Assembly (NCBI GenBank): GCA_016220175.1
Contig: JACRHZ010000011.1
Coordinates: forward strand, 1-61,463
Direction: 5' to 3'
DNA from: Candidatus Peregrinibacteria bacterium
Lineage (GTDB): Bacteria; Patescibacteriota; Gracilibacteria; CAIRYL01
Length of the DNA stretch: 61,463 nt
Positions 40,028-49,264 of the stretch are shown piece by piece. The notes below the pieces were generated by a model. That model was not told the DNA's origin. It was given only the letters and a program-made list of their open reading frames with translations, and ran no database searches. Each line of letters begins with the position of its first letter. Position 1 is the first letter of the stretch. Both the position numbers and the translations under genes were made by a program.

Positions 40028-42586
40028 ATGAATGCTGCTGCTTCTGACACACCTCAAAAAAAAGGAGAAAATCTCCAAATGTCTGCCCTTCTTCGAGAAT
40101 CTCCAGAACGAGAGATTGTCCAGGAAATGGAGGAGAGTTACCTCGATTATGCCATGAGCGTAATTGTTTCCAGGGCTCTTCCCGATATTCGTGATGGACT
40201 TAAACCCGTTCATCGGAGAATTTTATATGCCATGCATAAACTCGGCATTACTTCGCGTGCAAAATTTGTCAAATCGGCTCGAGTCGTGGGAGAAGTGATT
40301 GGTAAATATCATCCTCATGGAGATAGCGCTGTATATGACTCCATGGTGCGAATGGCACAAGATTTTTCGCTTCGGGCGCCACTTGTCCGAGGACAGGGAA
40401 ACTTTGGATCAATTGATGGTGATCCTCCAGCGGCGATGAGGTATACAGAAGCAAAAATGGAGCAAATTTCTGACGAACTTCTTGCGGATTTGGAGAAGGA
40501 AACAGTAGATTTTCGTGATAACTATGATGGATCTTTGGAAGAGCCGACGGTACTTCCTGCAAAAATTCCGAATCTCCTTTTAAATGGTGCGATGGGAATT
40601 GCTGTCGGAATGGCCACCAACATTCCTCCTCATAACTTGGGAGAACTCATCGATGGTCTGCTCCATCTTTCTGAACATCCAGATGCAGAAGTAGGCGATC
40701 TCATGGAATATATTAAGGGACCAGATTTTCCTACATCGGGAACTATTTATGATGTGGATGTCATTCGCCAAGCATACGCCTCAGGAAGAGGAAGTATTAT
40801 TATGAGGGGAAAAGCTGAGGTTGAAGAGGTTCATGGAAAATATCAGATTGTTATCACTGAAATTCCTTATCAGGTGAACAAATCTGTTCTCGTGGAAAGA
40901 ATTGCTGATCTCGTGCGAGAAAAAATAATTCAGGGAGTTTCGAATCTCACAGATGAGTCAAATCGTGATGGGATTCGTATTGTTTTGGAACTTAAGAAAG
41001 ATGCTTTTCCGAACAAGGTTTTGAATGTTATTTACAAGCATACGCCGCTTCAGAGTTCATTTGGATGCAATTTTATCGCTCTCGGAGAGCGCGGTTTTCA
41101 ACCGAGACTTTTTGATCTCAAAAGTCTTTTGGAAGAGTTTATTCTTCATCGCAAAGAAATTATTACAAAGCGAACAAAGTATGATTTGAAAATTGCAGAA
41201 GCTCGGGCGCACATTCTCGAGGGACTCAAGAAGGCACTTGATCATATCGATGCCATTATTACCCTCATTAAGGCAAGCGCCACAAAAGAGATTGCGAAGG
41301 AGAACCTTATGAAAAAATTTAAATTTTCAGATCTTCAGAGTGATGCCATTCTCGCAATGAGACTTCAAACTCTTGCCGGACTTGAGCGGAAAAAAATCGA
41401 TAATGAACTCAAGGAAAAACACGATTTTATTGCTGATTGTAAAGATATTCTTGCAAAACCGAGTCGAATACTAAAAATTATGAAAACTGAACTTTTAGAG
41501 ATCAAAGAAAAATATGCAACTCCCCGAAAAACGGAAATTATTCCGCATGCTCTTGGGAAATTTAATGCTAAAGACACCATCCCTAATTCCCGCATGCTCG
41601 TTACCGTAACTCAAAATGGATCCATTAAACGAATGCCGGCAAGTTCATATAAAACACAGAGCAGAGGAGGAAAAGGACTCATGGGATCACTCGGAAATTC
41701 TGAAGATGAGATGCAGATTGTGCTCTTCACACAAAATCATAATGACCTCATGTTTTTTACAAGTAAAGGACGTGTTCTTATGCTCCCAGCGTACGAAATT
41801 CCTGAAGCATCTCGAACAGCAAAGGGACAGAACGTGATAAATTTTTTACAACTTCAAGAGAATGAATCTATTACCGCTATTTTGAATTTTACAGAATCAA
41901 AAAATTCATACCTTTTCATGTGCACAAAACATGGAACGGTAAAAAAGACGAAGGTAGAATTTTTTCAAAATGTACGAAAAAGTGGAATTATTGCCATTCA
42001 TCTGAAGGACAATGACGCTCTGAATTGGGTGAACATTTGTTCTGAGGGAGACGAGGTCATGATTGTGACAAAAGAAGGGAAAGGAATTCGATTTAAAGAA
42101 GACGACGTAAGACCAATGGGAAGAACTGCATCCGGCGTAAGAGGTATTCGTCTCAAGGCAAACGATGAAGTGGTAGAAATGACACTCGTCCAATCAGGAA
42201 ATGAAAAATTAGAGCTTCTTGTGGTTATGGAAAATGGACTTGGAAAAATGACTGAGGTGAGTGAATATCGCTCACAAACTCGAGGAGGAACAGGAGTGAA
42301 AACAGCAAACGTTACGGCAAAAACCGGAAAAGTTGTTGGGGCAAAAGTTCTCGATCCGGAAATTCCGAGTGATTTAATTCTCACGAGCACGTCCGGACAA
42401 GCGATGCGTATGTCGACAAGAAATATTCCTTCTCAGGGACGCGCAACTCAAGGAGTTATTCTTATGCGCCTTCCTCAAGCTGAAGTTATCTCCAGCATCG
42501 CTCTTCTCCCGGAAAAAGACGAAGAAGGAGAAAAGGGCTCCGATACACAAGAATCAGAGGACTCAGCAGAAACCTCTGACACCTAA
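40028..42586 (+). CDS. gyrA: DNA gyrase subunit A
   Basis: An 852-residue type IIA topoisomerase subunit. [33 protein letters not shown] opens the breakage-reunion domain. The quinolone-determining region [20 protein letters not shown] keeps a Ser and an acidic Asp at the usual positions. The catalytic Tyr is in [10 protein letters not shown]. The C-terminal beta-pinwheel has six blades, and [11 protein letters not shown] fits the GyrA-box (QxRGGKG), which favours gyrase over ParC. The acidic tail ([15 protein letters not shown]) is typical. GyrB is not in the window. It diverges from tpiA. Confidence 0.97.
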   Translation: MNAAASDTPQKKGENLQMSALLRESPEREIVQEMEESYLDYAMSVIVSRALPDIRDGLKPVHRRILYAMHKLGITSRAKFVKSARVVGEVIGKYHPHGDSAVYDSMVRMAQDFSLRAPLVRGQGNFGSIDGDPPAAMRYTEAKMEQISDELLADLEKETVDFRDNYDGSLEEPTVLPAKIPNLLLNGAMGIAVGMATNIPPHNLGELIDGLLHLSEHPDAEVGDLMEYIKGPDFPTSGTIYDVDVIRQAYASGRGSIIMRGKAEVEEVHGKYQIVITEIPYQVNKSVLVERIADLVREKIIQGVSNLTDESNRDGIRIVLELKKDAFPNKVLNVIYKHTPLQSSFGCNFIALGERGFQPRLFDLKSLLEEFILHRKEIITKRTKYDLKIAEARAHILEGLKKALDHIDAIITLIKASATKEIAKENLMKKFKFSDLQSDAILAMRLQTLAGLERKKIDNELKEKHDFIADCKDILAKPSRILKIMKTELLEIKEKYATPRKTEIIPHALGKFNAKDTIPNSRMLVTVTQNGSIKRMPASSYKTQSRGGKGLMGSLGNSEDEMQIVLFTQNHNDLMFFTSKGRVLMLPAYEIPEASRTAKGQNVINFLQLQENESITAILNFTESKNSYLFMCTKHGTVKKTKVEFFQNVRKSGIIAIHLKDNDALNWVNICSEGDEVMIVTKEGKGIRFKEDDVRPMGRTASGVRGIRLKANDEVVEMTLVQSGNEKLELLVVMENGLGKMTEVSEYRSQTRGGTGVKTANVTAKTGKVVGAKVLDPEIPSDLILTSTSGQAMRMSTRNIPSQGRATQGVILMRLPQAEVISSIALLPEKDEEGEKGSDTQESEDSAETSDT

Positions 42587-42624
42587 ACTTCCTTGTTTTT
42601 TCTCACCTCAGACAGATAAAAGTG

Positions 42625-44514
42625 TTAGAAATCTATTTCGTACACCTTTGATTCATCGACCACAACCAGAGTCTTTGGGGCTTTTGCCCACATACGCTGA
42701 ATTTTCCCGACGTTTTCGGTAAATACAATCTGTCTGCTATACGTTGCCTGATTTTCTCCCTTAAAGAATACGTATACGGTTGAATTTTCTGAACTGAGCA
42801 TCAGAATATTTTCCATATCTGCATCGGTGTAGATTTGCGTAACCCCAAGAAGCGCGCCTTCTGGAGCATCTTTCACTTCATATTTTTGTTCAGTACCCTT
42901 GAGGTATTTGTGAAGACTGCCATCACTCGTGAAAATATAGAGAAATCCATCAATCGAGAAAGAGACCGCACCAGAGATATTGTATTCTTCCGAAAAATAG
43001 GGGCTCGCTTTTCCATATCCTTCTGTTTTTCTCTCATATTTCCACACTTGATTATCTGCAGGAGAAAGGAGATATAAATACTTGGCGTATGTCTGAATTT
43101 CGACTGATTTTTTCCAAGTTTCATCTTCTGTTTTCACCGCTGAAACTGCATTGGAATCGGTATCGTATTCATGAAATTTTCCTTTCGTGTCGGTAAAAAT
43201 AAATTTCTTTTTCGCTTCAAATGGAACTCCGTACACCATCGTGTCTGCTAATGAGAGCGGAATGACGTTTTCCACGCCCTGAAGAACAATACGAAAAAGA
43301 GAGTTCTGATCGTAGGCGTACCACTCATCGTCAAATTCAAATATTCCTTTTGCTTCCACATCACTTTTTCTTGTTTTTAAATTCGCGAGTTCTTTTGGGG
43401 TCGAAATTCTCGTAATGTTGTTGATTCTGTCTCGAATTTGTGAAGTAGTATCGAGATGCGCGAGAGCTTCTGTTCGAAAGAATTGTGAATTCAAAATCTC
43501 CTTCAGGTTTCTCTCTACCATGTTGAGATTCGCATTCGCCCGATCGGTCTGACCAAGAGCTTCCTGATCTTCGACATTTTTGAGCGTTACGCGCGTTTCA
43601 GCAAGAAGGTTTTTATATTTCTCATATTCTGCTTTGTCCGAATTTCCTGTGTTTGAAGTGAGAAAAAATATGATAATAATTACTCCAAGTATTCCGAACA
43701 TAAATGACAAAAAGATCTTCTGATCGCCTTCTCTGAGACGTTGCCAAAGAGGCTGCAAAAATGAAGATGCTCTTTCAAAAATATGCATCCCTCGTTCCCC
43801 CACCCCAAACTTCTTCCCTTTTTTCTTCTCTTCCTGTTCTCCACCGTCAAGCGGGAGTGATTCTTCATGCGATCCTTCTATATGAAATACCACAAAAGCA
43901 GTATCGTCTCCAGACATGTGAAGCATTTCTTCTAGAGAAACTTCTGCCTCCGCTACGCCTTGAGAAAGGATGTCTGAAAGCTGAGATGAGGTCGCATACC
44001 TGAGGAGTCTTTGCAATGTAAACACAATTCTGTCGTCATCTTCGAGCTCCCCACTTGCGATATTAATGAAAACATCTCCTCCTGACTTTTTCGCGGCGAG
44101 CCCATCAGTAATGGTGCTGAGCTGACCTTTTCTCACGAGATATCCCTCTGCATTGCCGGCAACCGTTATGTGAAGAGCATTCTCAACAAAAAGTCCGATA
44201 AGAATTGAATGCGAACGGAGAAAGTCAGGACTTTCAAGTTCTTTTTCGGCATTTATTTGCGCATTTACAATCTTGAGTGCTTCTTCAAATCGATCGTATG
44301 GATCATCTCCTGAAAGAGTTTCGAAGTAAGCGGTTTCTAAAGTTTTCCAAATAAGCTCAGCAAACGACTTCTCTCTCGGGGGACCAGAAAAAAGCATCCA
44401 CATTTCTGTTTTTAAAGCCGCTTCCCTCTTTTTTTTGACTATTTCGGTAGCGTCCGTATCTTGGACAAGGTGTTCCGCATTGAGAAACTTCTTGATCATG
44501 CTTTTAGGGAGCAA
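42625..44514 (-). CDS. PP2C-like domain, membrane helix and beta-propeller-like protein
   Basis: A 629-residue protein. Residues about 30-215 resemble a degenerate PPM/PP2C phosphatase (SILIGLFVENALHITVAGNAEGYLVRKGQLSTIT; DRIVFTLQRLLRYA; MSGDDTAFVVFHIEG). The usual metal-binding Asp motif near the start is not obvious, so catalysis is doubtful. A basic stretch and one membrane helix follow (FMFGILGVIIIIFFLTS), then a coiled coil (YKNLLAETRVTLKNVEDQEALGQTDRANANLNMVERNL is its character). The last 250 residues are repeated beta blades (WYAYDQNSLFRIVL, KFHEYDTDS, NQVWKYER, GSLHKYLKG), a likely beta-propeller outside the cell. This layout suggests a signalling or sensing protein; the role is unknown. 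Confidence 0.75.
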   Translation of the reverse strand: MLPKSMIKKFLNAEHLVQDTDATEIVKKKREAALKTEMWMLFSGPPREKSFAELIWKTLETAYFETLSGDDPYDRFEEALKIVNAQINAEKELESPDFLRSHSILIGLFVENALHITVAGNAEGYLVRKGQLSTITDGLAAKKSGGDVFINIASGELEDDDRIVFTLQRLLRYATSSQLSDILSQGVAEAEVSLEEMLHMSGDDTAFVVFHIEGSHEESLPLDGGEQEEKKKGKKFGVGERGMHIFERASSFLQPLWQRLREGDQKIFLSFMFGILGVIIIIFFLTSNTGNSDKAEYEKYKNLLAETRVTLKNVEDQEALGQTDRANANLNMVERNLKEILNSQFFRTEALAHLDTTSQIRDRINNITRISTPKELANLKTRKSDVEAKGIFEFDDEWYAYDQNSLFRIVLQGVENVIPLSLADTMVYGVPFEAKKKFIFTDTKGKFHEYDTDSNAVSAVKTEDETWKKSVEIQTYAKYLYLLSPADNQVWKYERKTEGYGKASPYFSEEYNISGAVSFSIDGFLYIFTSDGSLHKYLKGTEQKYEVKDAPEGALLGVTQIYTDADMENILMLSSENSTVYVFFKGENQATYSRQIVFTENVGKIQRMWAKAPKTLVVVDESKVYEIDF

Positions 44515-44644
44515 GATTTACAGGAAGAAGCGTACCAAAAAAATAACGTCTCATACAAGCAAAAAGCCTTTCTTTAGAAAAATGAAGCTCTCCAACCTTA
44601 AGTTCCGGGTATCTATTGAATACAAAATTATATAACGACGCGAA

Positions 44645-44681
44645 ATCCGCCGAAGTCCGTCTGAGGCGGACGAAGGCGGAT
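44645..44681. repeat. Nested palindrome of TCCGCC words
   Basis: Outer arms ATCCGCC (44645-44651) and GGCGGAT (44675-44681); inner arms GTCCGTC and GGCGGAC around TGA; a symmetric GAA/GAA internal loop. Related to the ATCCGC hairpins at 9173 and 32272. It lies in the spacer after rbfA. Confidence 0.7.
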
Positions 44682-44709
44682 GAAGTATAATAAAAAAAAA
44701 ATCTGAGTT

Positions 44710-45054
44710 TCATTCTGGAGAATCTTCTGAATCTGACAATTTGAGGAGCTTTTCTATTCGATGAATATGTTTTTGAGAAGTATCGAGCACAAAATGAAAA
44801 TGGGGCATTTTTTTAAATTGAAGACGTGGCGCAATTCTTCGTTGAATAAATGGCGTTCTTTTTTTGAGAATCGTCATAAATTCCTCTGCATTTTCCAGAA
44901 CCGAGACAAAGATATTTGCGTTCAAAAGATCAGGAGAAATTTCAACTTTTATAATGGTCACCAGCCCATATTCACTTTCATCAATTACTTCTGCAAAAAA
45001 TTGGGAAACTTCCCTGTGAATAACGTTCTCAAATTTTTTAGTACGAGTCGACAT
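44710..45054 (-). CDS. rbfA: Ribosome-binding factor A
   Basis: The ATG at 45054 gives 114 residues, normal for RbfA; upstream in-frame codons are not family-like. KH-type fold: TRTKKFENVIHREVSQFFAEV, VTIIKVEISPDLLNANIFVSVL, IQRRIAPRLQFKKMPHFHFVLDTSQKHIHRIEKLL. It binds the 30S subunit late in 16S rRNA maturation and cold adaptation. Divergent from fmt, 51 bases apart. Confidence 0.9.
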   Translation of the reverse strand: MSTRTKKFENVIHREVSQFFAEVIDESEYGLVTIIKVEISPDLLNANIFVSVLENAEEFMTILKKRTPFIQRRIAPRLQFKKMPHFHFVLDTSQKHIHRIEKLLKLSDSEDSPE

Positions 45055-45105
45055 TTTTTGGAGAAAAAGCGAGAATAAGAATGTCTTTTCTCTTAAAAAA
45101 TTGCA

Positions 45106-46050
45106 ATGACAGTTCAAAAAAAAATACTATTCTGGGGAACTCCCGAAATCGCGAAAGAAATTCTTATCAAAATTCATCGGGGAACTCTCTATCACATAGC
45201 AGCCGTCATTACAAATCGAGACGCGCCGCGAGGAAGATCACAAAAACCCACTATGAGCCCGGTAAAAGAGCAGGCGCTTTCCTTCGGAATTCCGTGTTTT
45301 ACTCCCGAAAAATTGGACAGAGAATTCACGGAGAAACTGAGGCAGATCGGAGCTGATCTTTCTCTCATTGTCAGTTATGGAAAATTGCTCTCTCAAAAAA
45401 TTATCGATCTCCCAGCGCTCGGAACATACAATCTCCATTTCTCTCTTCTTCCAAAATATCGCGGAGCTTCTCCTGTTCAAACAGCACTTCTTCATGGAGA
45501 AAAGGCATCTGGGATCTCTATTTTTAAACTTGAAGAAAAACTTGATACGGGAAAAATCTATATCCAGAAAAAAATGGATATCCGCAATAAAAATTCAGCT
45601 GAGGTCTTTGAAGAAATGATCGCAAGTGGCGGAGAGGCTCTTCAGAAATTCTGTGAAGATATTTGTGGCGGAATTCCATTTGTTCCCAAAGCTCAAAATG
45701 AACGCGAGGCTACGTATTGCCAAAAATTTACAAAATCCGATGGAGAGATTTTCCCAGACAAAGAACTTTCTGAAAAAATTCTGAGAAAATGGCGGGCATT
45801 TTTCCTCTGGCCGCGTATTTTTTTCCTGGCATCAAAATCCGGAAAGCGAGTTATTCTCGAGAAACTTCAAGAAATGAACTCCTCCCAAAACATCCCATCG
45901 GAATCAGGCAGCTTTTTTTGGAATGATGGGAAATTATTCCTGAAAACTATGAACAGTGCTGTTCAGGTTATAAGCGCTCATCCAGAGGGGAAAAAATCTA
46001 TGACGGGAGCAGAGTTCTGGAATTATTGGAAACAGAGCGAATCGCTGTGA
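45106..46050 (+). CDS. fmt: Methionyl-tRNA formyltransferase
   Basis: A 314-residue protein with FILFWGTPEIAKEIL-type N-terminus (here ILFWGTPEIAKEIL), VSYGKLLSQKIIDLPALGTYNLHFSLLPKYRGASPVQTALLHGEKASGISIFKLEEKLDTG, containing the formyl-folate site (NLHFSLLP, with the Asn and His) and the D of KLDTG. The C-terminal OB-like domain (LRKWRAFFLWPRIFF) binds tRNA. It formylates Met-tRNAfMet for initiation. A functional link with map (37798) is expected. Confidence 0.94.
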   Translation: MTVQKKILFWGTPEIAKEILIKIHRGTLYHIAAVITNRDAPRGRSQKPTMSPVKEQALSFGIPCFTPEKLDREFTEKLRQIGADLSLIVSYGKLLSQKIIDLPALGTYNLHFSLLPKYRGASPVQTALLHGEKASGISIFKLEEKLDTGKIYIQKKMDIRNKNSAEVFEEMIASGGEALQKFCEDICGGIPFVPKAQNEREATYCQKFTKSDGEIFPDKELSEKILRKWRAFFLWPRIFFLASKSGKRVILEKLQEMNSSQNIPSESGSFFWNDGKLFLKTMNSAVQVISAHPEGKKSMTGAEFWNYWKQSESL

Positions 46051-46158
46051 TGAAGATTCGCTATAGGTGAATATTCACTTTTCATTTTGGAAAAAAATGA
46101 GAGATGGTCTATCATTCCGCTTACCACTGTGAAATTGAGGTGTTTTTTTCTCTTCGTA

Positions 46159-48303
46159 ATGCAAAGAATTTTTCATAAAGCACAGGAAAAAGCGATTTCG
46201 CTCAAGAAAGATCGTATCGAGGCTGCTTTTCGCTTCTGTGAATCGCTTTTGCCTCCAGAAAAAATTGAAGAAGGTGTCGAGGTTGCCGAGATTCTCCTTG
46301 ATTTTTTTCCAGATGAATCCACTTGTATTGCTGGAATTCTTTCTGGGACACTGTCGATTGATCCTGCCCCTTTTCCGGAGATCGAAAAATTATTTGGTGG
46401 CGATATTTCTCGCATTCTTTGTGATCTCCATAAACTCAAAATCCTTTCAAGTCTGGCAACAAAAAACCCAGAAAATCAAATCGAACTCCTTCGAAAAATG
46501 TTCCTTGCTCTCGCAAAAGATGTTCGAGTTGTGGTTATTAAGCTCGCGATGCGCCTCTCCTCGCTTCGTCATATGGAATCTCTTTCCTTGGAGCAGAAAA
46601 AACAATATGCAGGAGAAGTTCTTGATCTGTATGCTCCCATTGCCGGGAGACTTGGCATATTTCGTATCAAAACTGAACTCGAAGATTTGGCTTTCGCATA
46701 CTTGTATCCAAAAGAATTCACCGAAATTTCAGCACAAATTACAGCGCTCAGAAATGAACGAGGAGCTGTGCTAGAGCGTGGTGAAAAAGAAATCCTCACC
46801 CTTTTGAAGGAAGCGGGAATACAAGGAGAAGTCCAGGGAAGAATGAAAGAAACGTACAGCATCTTCCAAAAATTGAGAAAAAAGCAAAAGTCCAGCATCG
46901 AATATATCTACGATATTTTTGCTTTTCGCGTTCTTCTTTCGAGTATTGCCGAGTGTTACACGCTGCTGGGGCATATTCATCAGAAATGGCCGGTAATAGG
47001 AGATCGATTTAAGGACTATATTACAAACCCAAAACCAAATGGATATCGCGCGCTCCACACAACTATTCGAGCATCTTTTGAAAACGTGAGTGAAGAACAT
47101 CCTCTTGAGATCCAAATTAAAACTCATGAAATGCACCGGAATTCAGAATTTGGGAGCGCAACACATTGGTGGTACAAAGAAAAAGGAAGTAATGTTCCGC
47201 TCAAAGACAACTGGCTTTTGCAATTGACCCGAATTGAAAAACAGATTCACAACATGGAAAACTTTGAACTTTTCACGGAAGGTCTTTTGGAAGATTTTAT
47301 TTTTACGCTTACAGAAAACGGAGATGTAAAAATTCTTCCCTCAGGAGCAACTCCTCTTGATTTTGCATTTTCGGTTCATACAGATATTGGGTACCACTAC
47401 CAATCAGCGCTGGTGAATGGGAAAATTGTCCCGATCGATTATCGACTCGAACAGGGGGACGTAGTAAAAATTATTCCCAATAAAAATTCATTCCCAAGAG
47501 AGTCGTGGGTTTCGCTCGTTTCTTCAAATCAGGCAAAGCAGAGGATCCGTGCTTTTCTCAGGAAAGAAAATTTTGAAGAATTCCTCAAGAAAGGAAAAAA
47601 GCTGCTCAATGAATCGCTAGCAAGATATGGAGTCCAAAAACTTGATGCGCAACTTTCCTCACTCAAAAATCTCTTTAAAGGGCAACTTCTCGCTCAAAAA
47701 GAACGAGAGGATATTGTTCTCAGGGTCGGAAATGGTTCTCTCAGGGCACATATTATTGCGCGAAAATTGGTTCAAAATATCGAGGGCGAAAAAATAAGAC
47801 CACTTCCTGATGAGAATTTTCAGAAATCATTTGACAATGAAGGAGTGGGAATTATCGTCACTGGGGAAAAAGGATTCCGTTTTCGAAAAGCAAATTGTTG
47901 TATGCCAGACCCCTCTGCCCCTATCGTCGCTTTTACAACAAGAGGAGGGACTCTTACGCTCCACAGGAGAGAGTGTAAAATGCTCCAAAAACTTGATTCA
48001 AATCGATTTCTCCCTGCTCGTTGGGAAACTGATCCGTTTCCTTTTGAGACCTATATTGCTCTTGTAGAGAGACATAAATTTGATCGCCCTCTCCCAAAAA
48101 TCTCAAAAATATTTGCCCTTATGGGAGTGCATATTCTTTCTATCCATTATTCTGAGAGTGTTCAGAAAAAAACACTCTTTTTTCATGTAGAAATTCCGAA
48201 AAAAGACGATCTTCCTCACATATTTTCTGCCCTCACCGAGCTCCCTGAAATCATTGACGTACGCGAAATTTCTGAGGAGGAAACTCCCTTCGCTCTAAAA
48301 TAA
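46159..48303 (+). CDS. relA: RelA-type (p)ppGpp synthetase with degenerate hydrolase domain
   Basis: The ATG at 46159 gives 714 residues. The N-terminal HD domain is recognisable (AGILSGTLSID...EKLFGGDISRILCDLHKL) but the HD pair is replaced by SG, so hydrolysis should be lost. The synthetase domain is intact: YDIFAFRVLLSSIAECYTLLGHIHQKW, RFKDYITNPKPNGYRALHTTI, and LEIQIKTHEMHRNSEFGSATHWWYKE. The TGS domain (ILPSGATPLDFAFSVHTDIG) and a C-terminal zinc-finger/ACT region (NCCMPDPSAPIVAFTTRGGTLTLHRRECKML) follow. It makes (p)ppGpp during starvation. A separate hydrolase would be needed elsewhere. Confidence 0.9.
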   Translation: MQRIFHKAQEKAISLKKDRIEAAFRFCESLLPPEKIEEGVEVAEILLDFFPDESTCIAGILSGTLSIDPAPFPEIEKLFGGDISRILCDLHKLKILSSLATKNPENQIELLRKMFLALAKDVRVVVIKLAMRLSSLRHMESLSLEQKKQYAGEVLDLYAPIAGRLGIFRIKTELEDLAFAYLYPKEFTEISAQITALRNERGAVLERGEKEILTLLKEAGIQGEVQGRMKETYSIFQKLRKKQKSSIEYIYDIFAFRVLLSSIAECYTLLGHIHQKWPVIGDRFKDYITNPKPNGYRALHTTIRASFENVSEEHPLEIQIKTHEMHRNSEFGSATHWWYKEKGSNVPLKDNWLLQLTRIEKQIHNMENFELFTEGLLEDFIFTLTENGDVKILPSGATPLDFAFSVHTDIGYHYQSALVNGKIVPIDYRLEQGDVVKIIPNKNSFPRESWVSLVSSNQAKQRIRAFLRKENFEEFLKKGKKLLNESLARYGVQKLDAQLSSLKNLFKGQLLAQKEREDIVLRVGNGSLRAHIIARKLVQNIEGEKIRPLPDENFQKSFDNEGVGIIVTGEKGFRFRKANCCMPDPSAPIVAFTTRGGTLTLHRRECKMLQKLDSNRFLPARWETDPFPFETYIALVERHKFDRPLPKISKIFALMGVHILSIHYSESVQKKTLFFHVEIPKKDDLPHIFSALTELPEIIDVREISEEETPFALK

Positions 48304-48316
48304 GCAAATGAGCAGA

Positions 48317-48778
48317 CTAATATTTTGCGAGATGCGCAAATGCTTTGTTTGCTTGCGCCATTCGGTGGACATCCTCCTTTTTCTTTACGGCATTTCCCAT
48401 CATTTCTGAAGCTTGCTGAATTTCATCCGCCAAGCGAAGATGCATTGGCTTTCCTGAAGATTTTGCACAGGATTGTACAATCCAACGAATCGCAAGCGTT
48501 AATCTTCTCTTCTCTGGTACTTCATGCGGAACTTGATACACACTTCCTCCCATTCTCTTTGCACGAATTTCGACATTTGGCATGGCGTTTTGAATGGCAA
48601 GATCAAAAATTTCAAGAGGATTTTTTCCTCCTTTATTTCTCTCTTCGAGAGTTTTAATCATATTCTTAAAAATTGTCCTTGCAGTGGATTTTTTCCCATC
48701 TTTCATGACATAATTAATAAACTTCTCTTGAATTTCAGAAGAATTGTGTGGAATAAAAAGTGATCTTTTCTGTGCCAT
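48317..48778 (-). CDS. rpsG: 30S ribosomal protein S7
   Basis: A 153-residue protein with S7 signatures: FINYVMKDGKKSTARTIFKNM, NPLEIFDLAIQNAMPNVEIRAKRMGGSVYQVPHEVPEKRRLTLAIRWIV and LADEIQQASEMMGNAVKKKEDVHRMAQANKAFAH. It nucleates the 30S head by binding the 3' domain of 16S rRNA. Last gene of the rpoB-ssb-rpoC-rpsL-rpsG run; fusA and tufA do not follow. Confidence 0.97.
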   Translation of the reverse strand: MAQKRSLFIPHNSSEIQEKFINYVMKDGKKSTARTIFKNMIKTLEERNKGGKNPLEIFDLAIQNAMPNVEIRAKRMGGSVYQVPHEVPEKRRLTLAIRWIVQSCAKSSGKPMHLRLADEIQQASEMMGNAVKKKEDVHRMAQANKAFAHLAKY

Positions 48779-48805
48779 AAAAATAAGAAAATGAAAAATA
48801 AAATA

Positions 48806-49222
48806 TTATTTAGGCTTCTTTGCACCATACTTAGAACGTCCTCTTCTCCTCTTCTCAACCCCAAGCGTATCAAGAGAGCCTCTCACCACGTGATACCTGA
48901 CTCCGGGAAGATCCTTGACTCTCCCTCCGCGAATAGTAACAACAGAGTGCTCCTGAAGATTATGACCTTCTCCACCAATGTAGGCATTCACTTCCATTCC
49001 ATTCGTAAGTCGCACACGAGCATATTTTCGAAGCGCTGAATTTGGCTTTTTTGGAGTCATTGTTGTTACTTTTGTACATACGCCTCTCCTCTGTGGCGCT
49101 CCCCTGTTTAAAGCTACTTCTTTCGTTTTGAGCGTGTTCATCGTGAAGAGAAGCGCTGGACATTTGGATTTTCGAACAAGGTTCTTTCGAGGTTTCCGAA
49201 TAAGTTGATTGATTGTAGGCAT
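48806..49222 (-). CDS. rpsL: 30S ribosomal protein S12
   Basis: A 138-residue protein; bacterial S12 is usually 124. [19 protein letters not shown] opens it. An insertion of about 13 residues ([18 protein letters not shown] region) comes before [27 protein letters not shown]. The decoding-site motif [33 protein letters not shown] is intact, with the Asp that is methylthiolated in other bacteria. Position 43-equivalent Lys is in TPKKPNS. Confidence 0.96.
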   Translation of the reverse strand: MPTINQLIRKPRKNLVRKSKCPALLFTMNTLKTKEVALNRGAPQRRGVCTKVTTMTPKKPNSALRKYARVRLTNGMEVNAYIGGEGHNLQEHSVVTIRGGRVKDLPGVRYHVVRGSLDTLGVEKRRRGRSKYGAKKPK

Positions 49223-49264
49223 AGAAAAAAATATTGAGAGGGCAAATGGGCGGAAAAATCGTAT

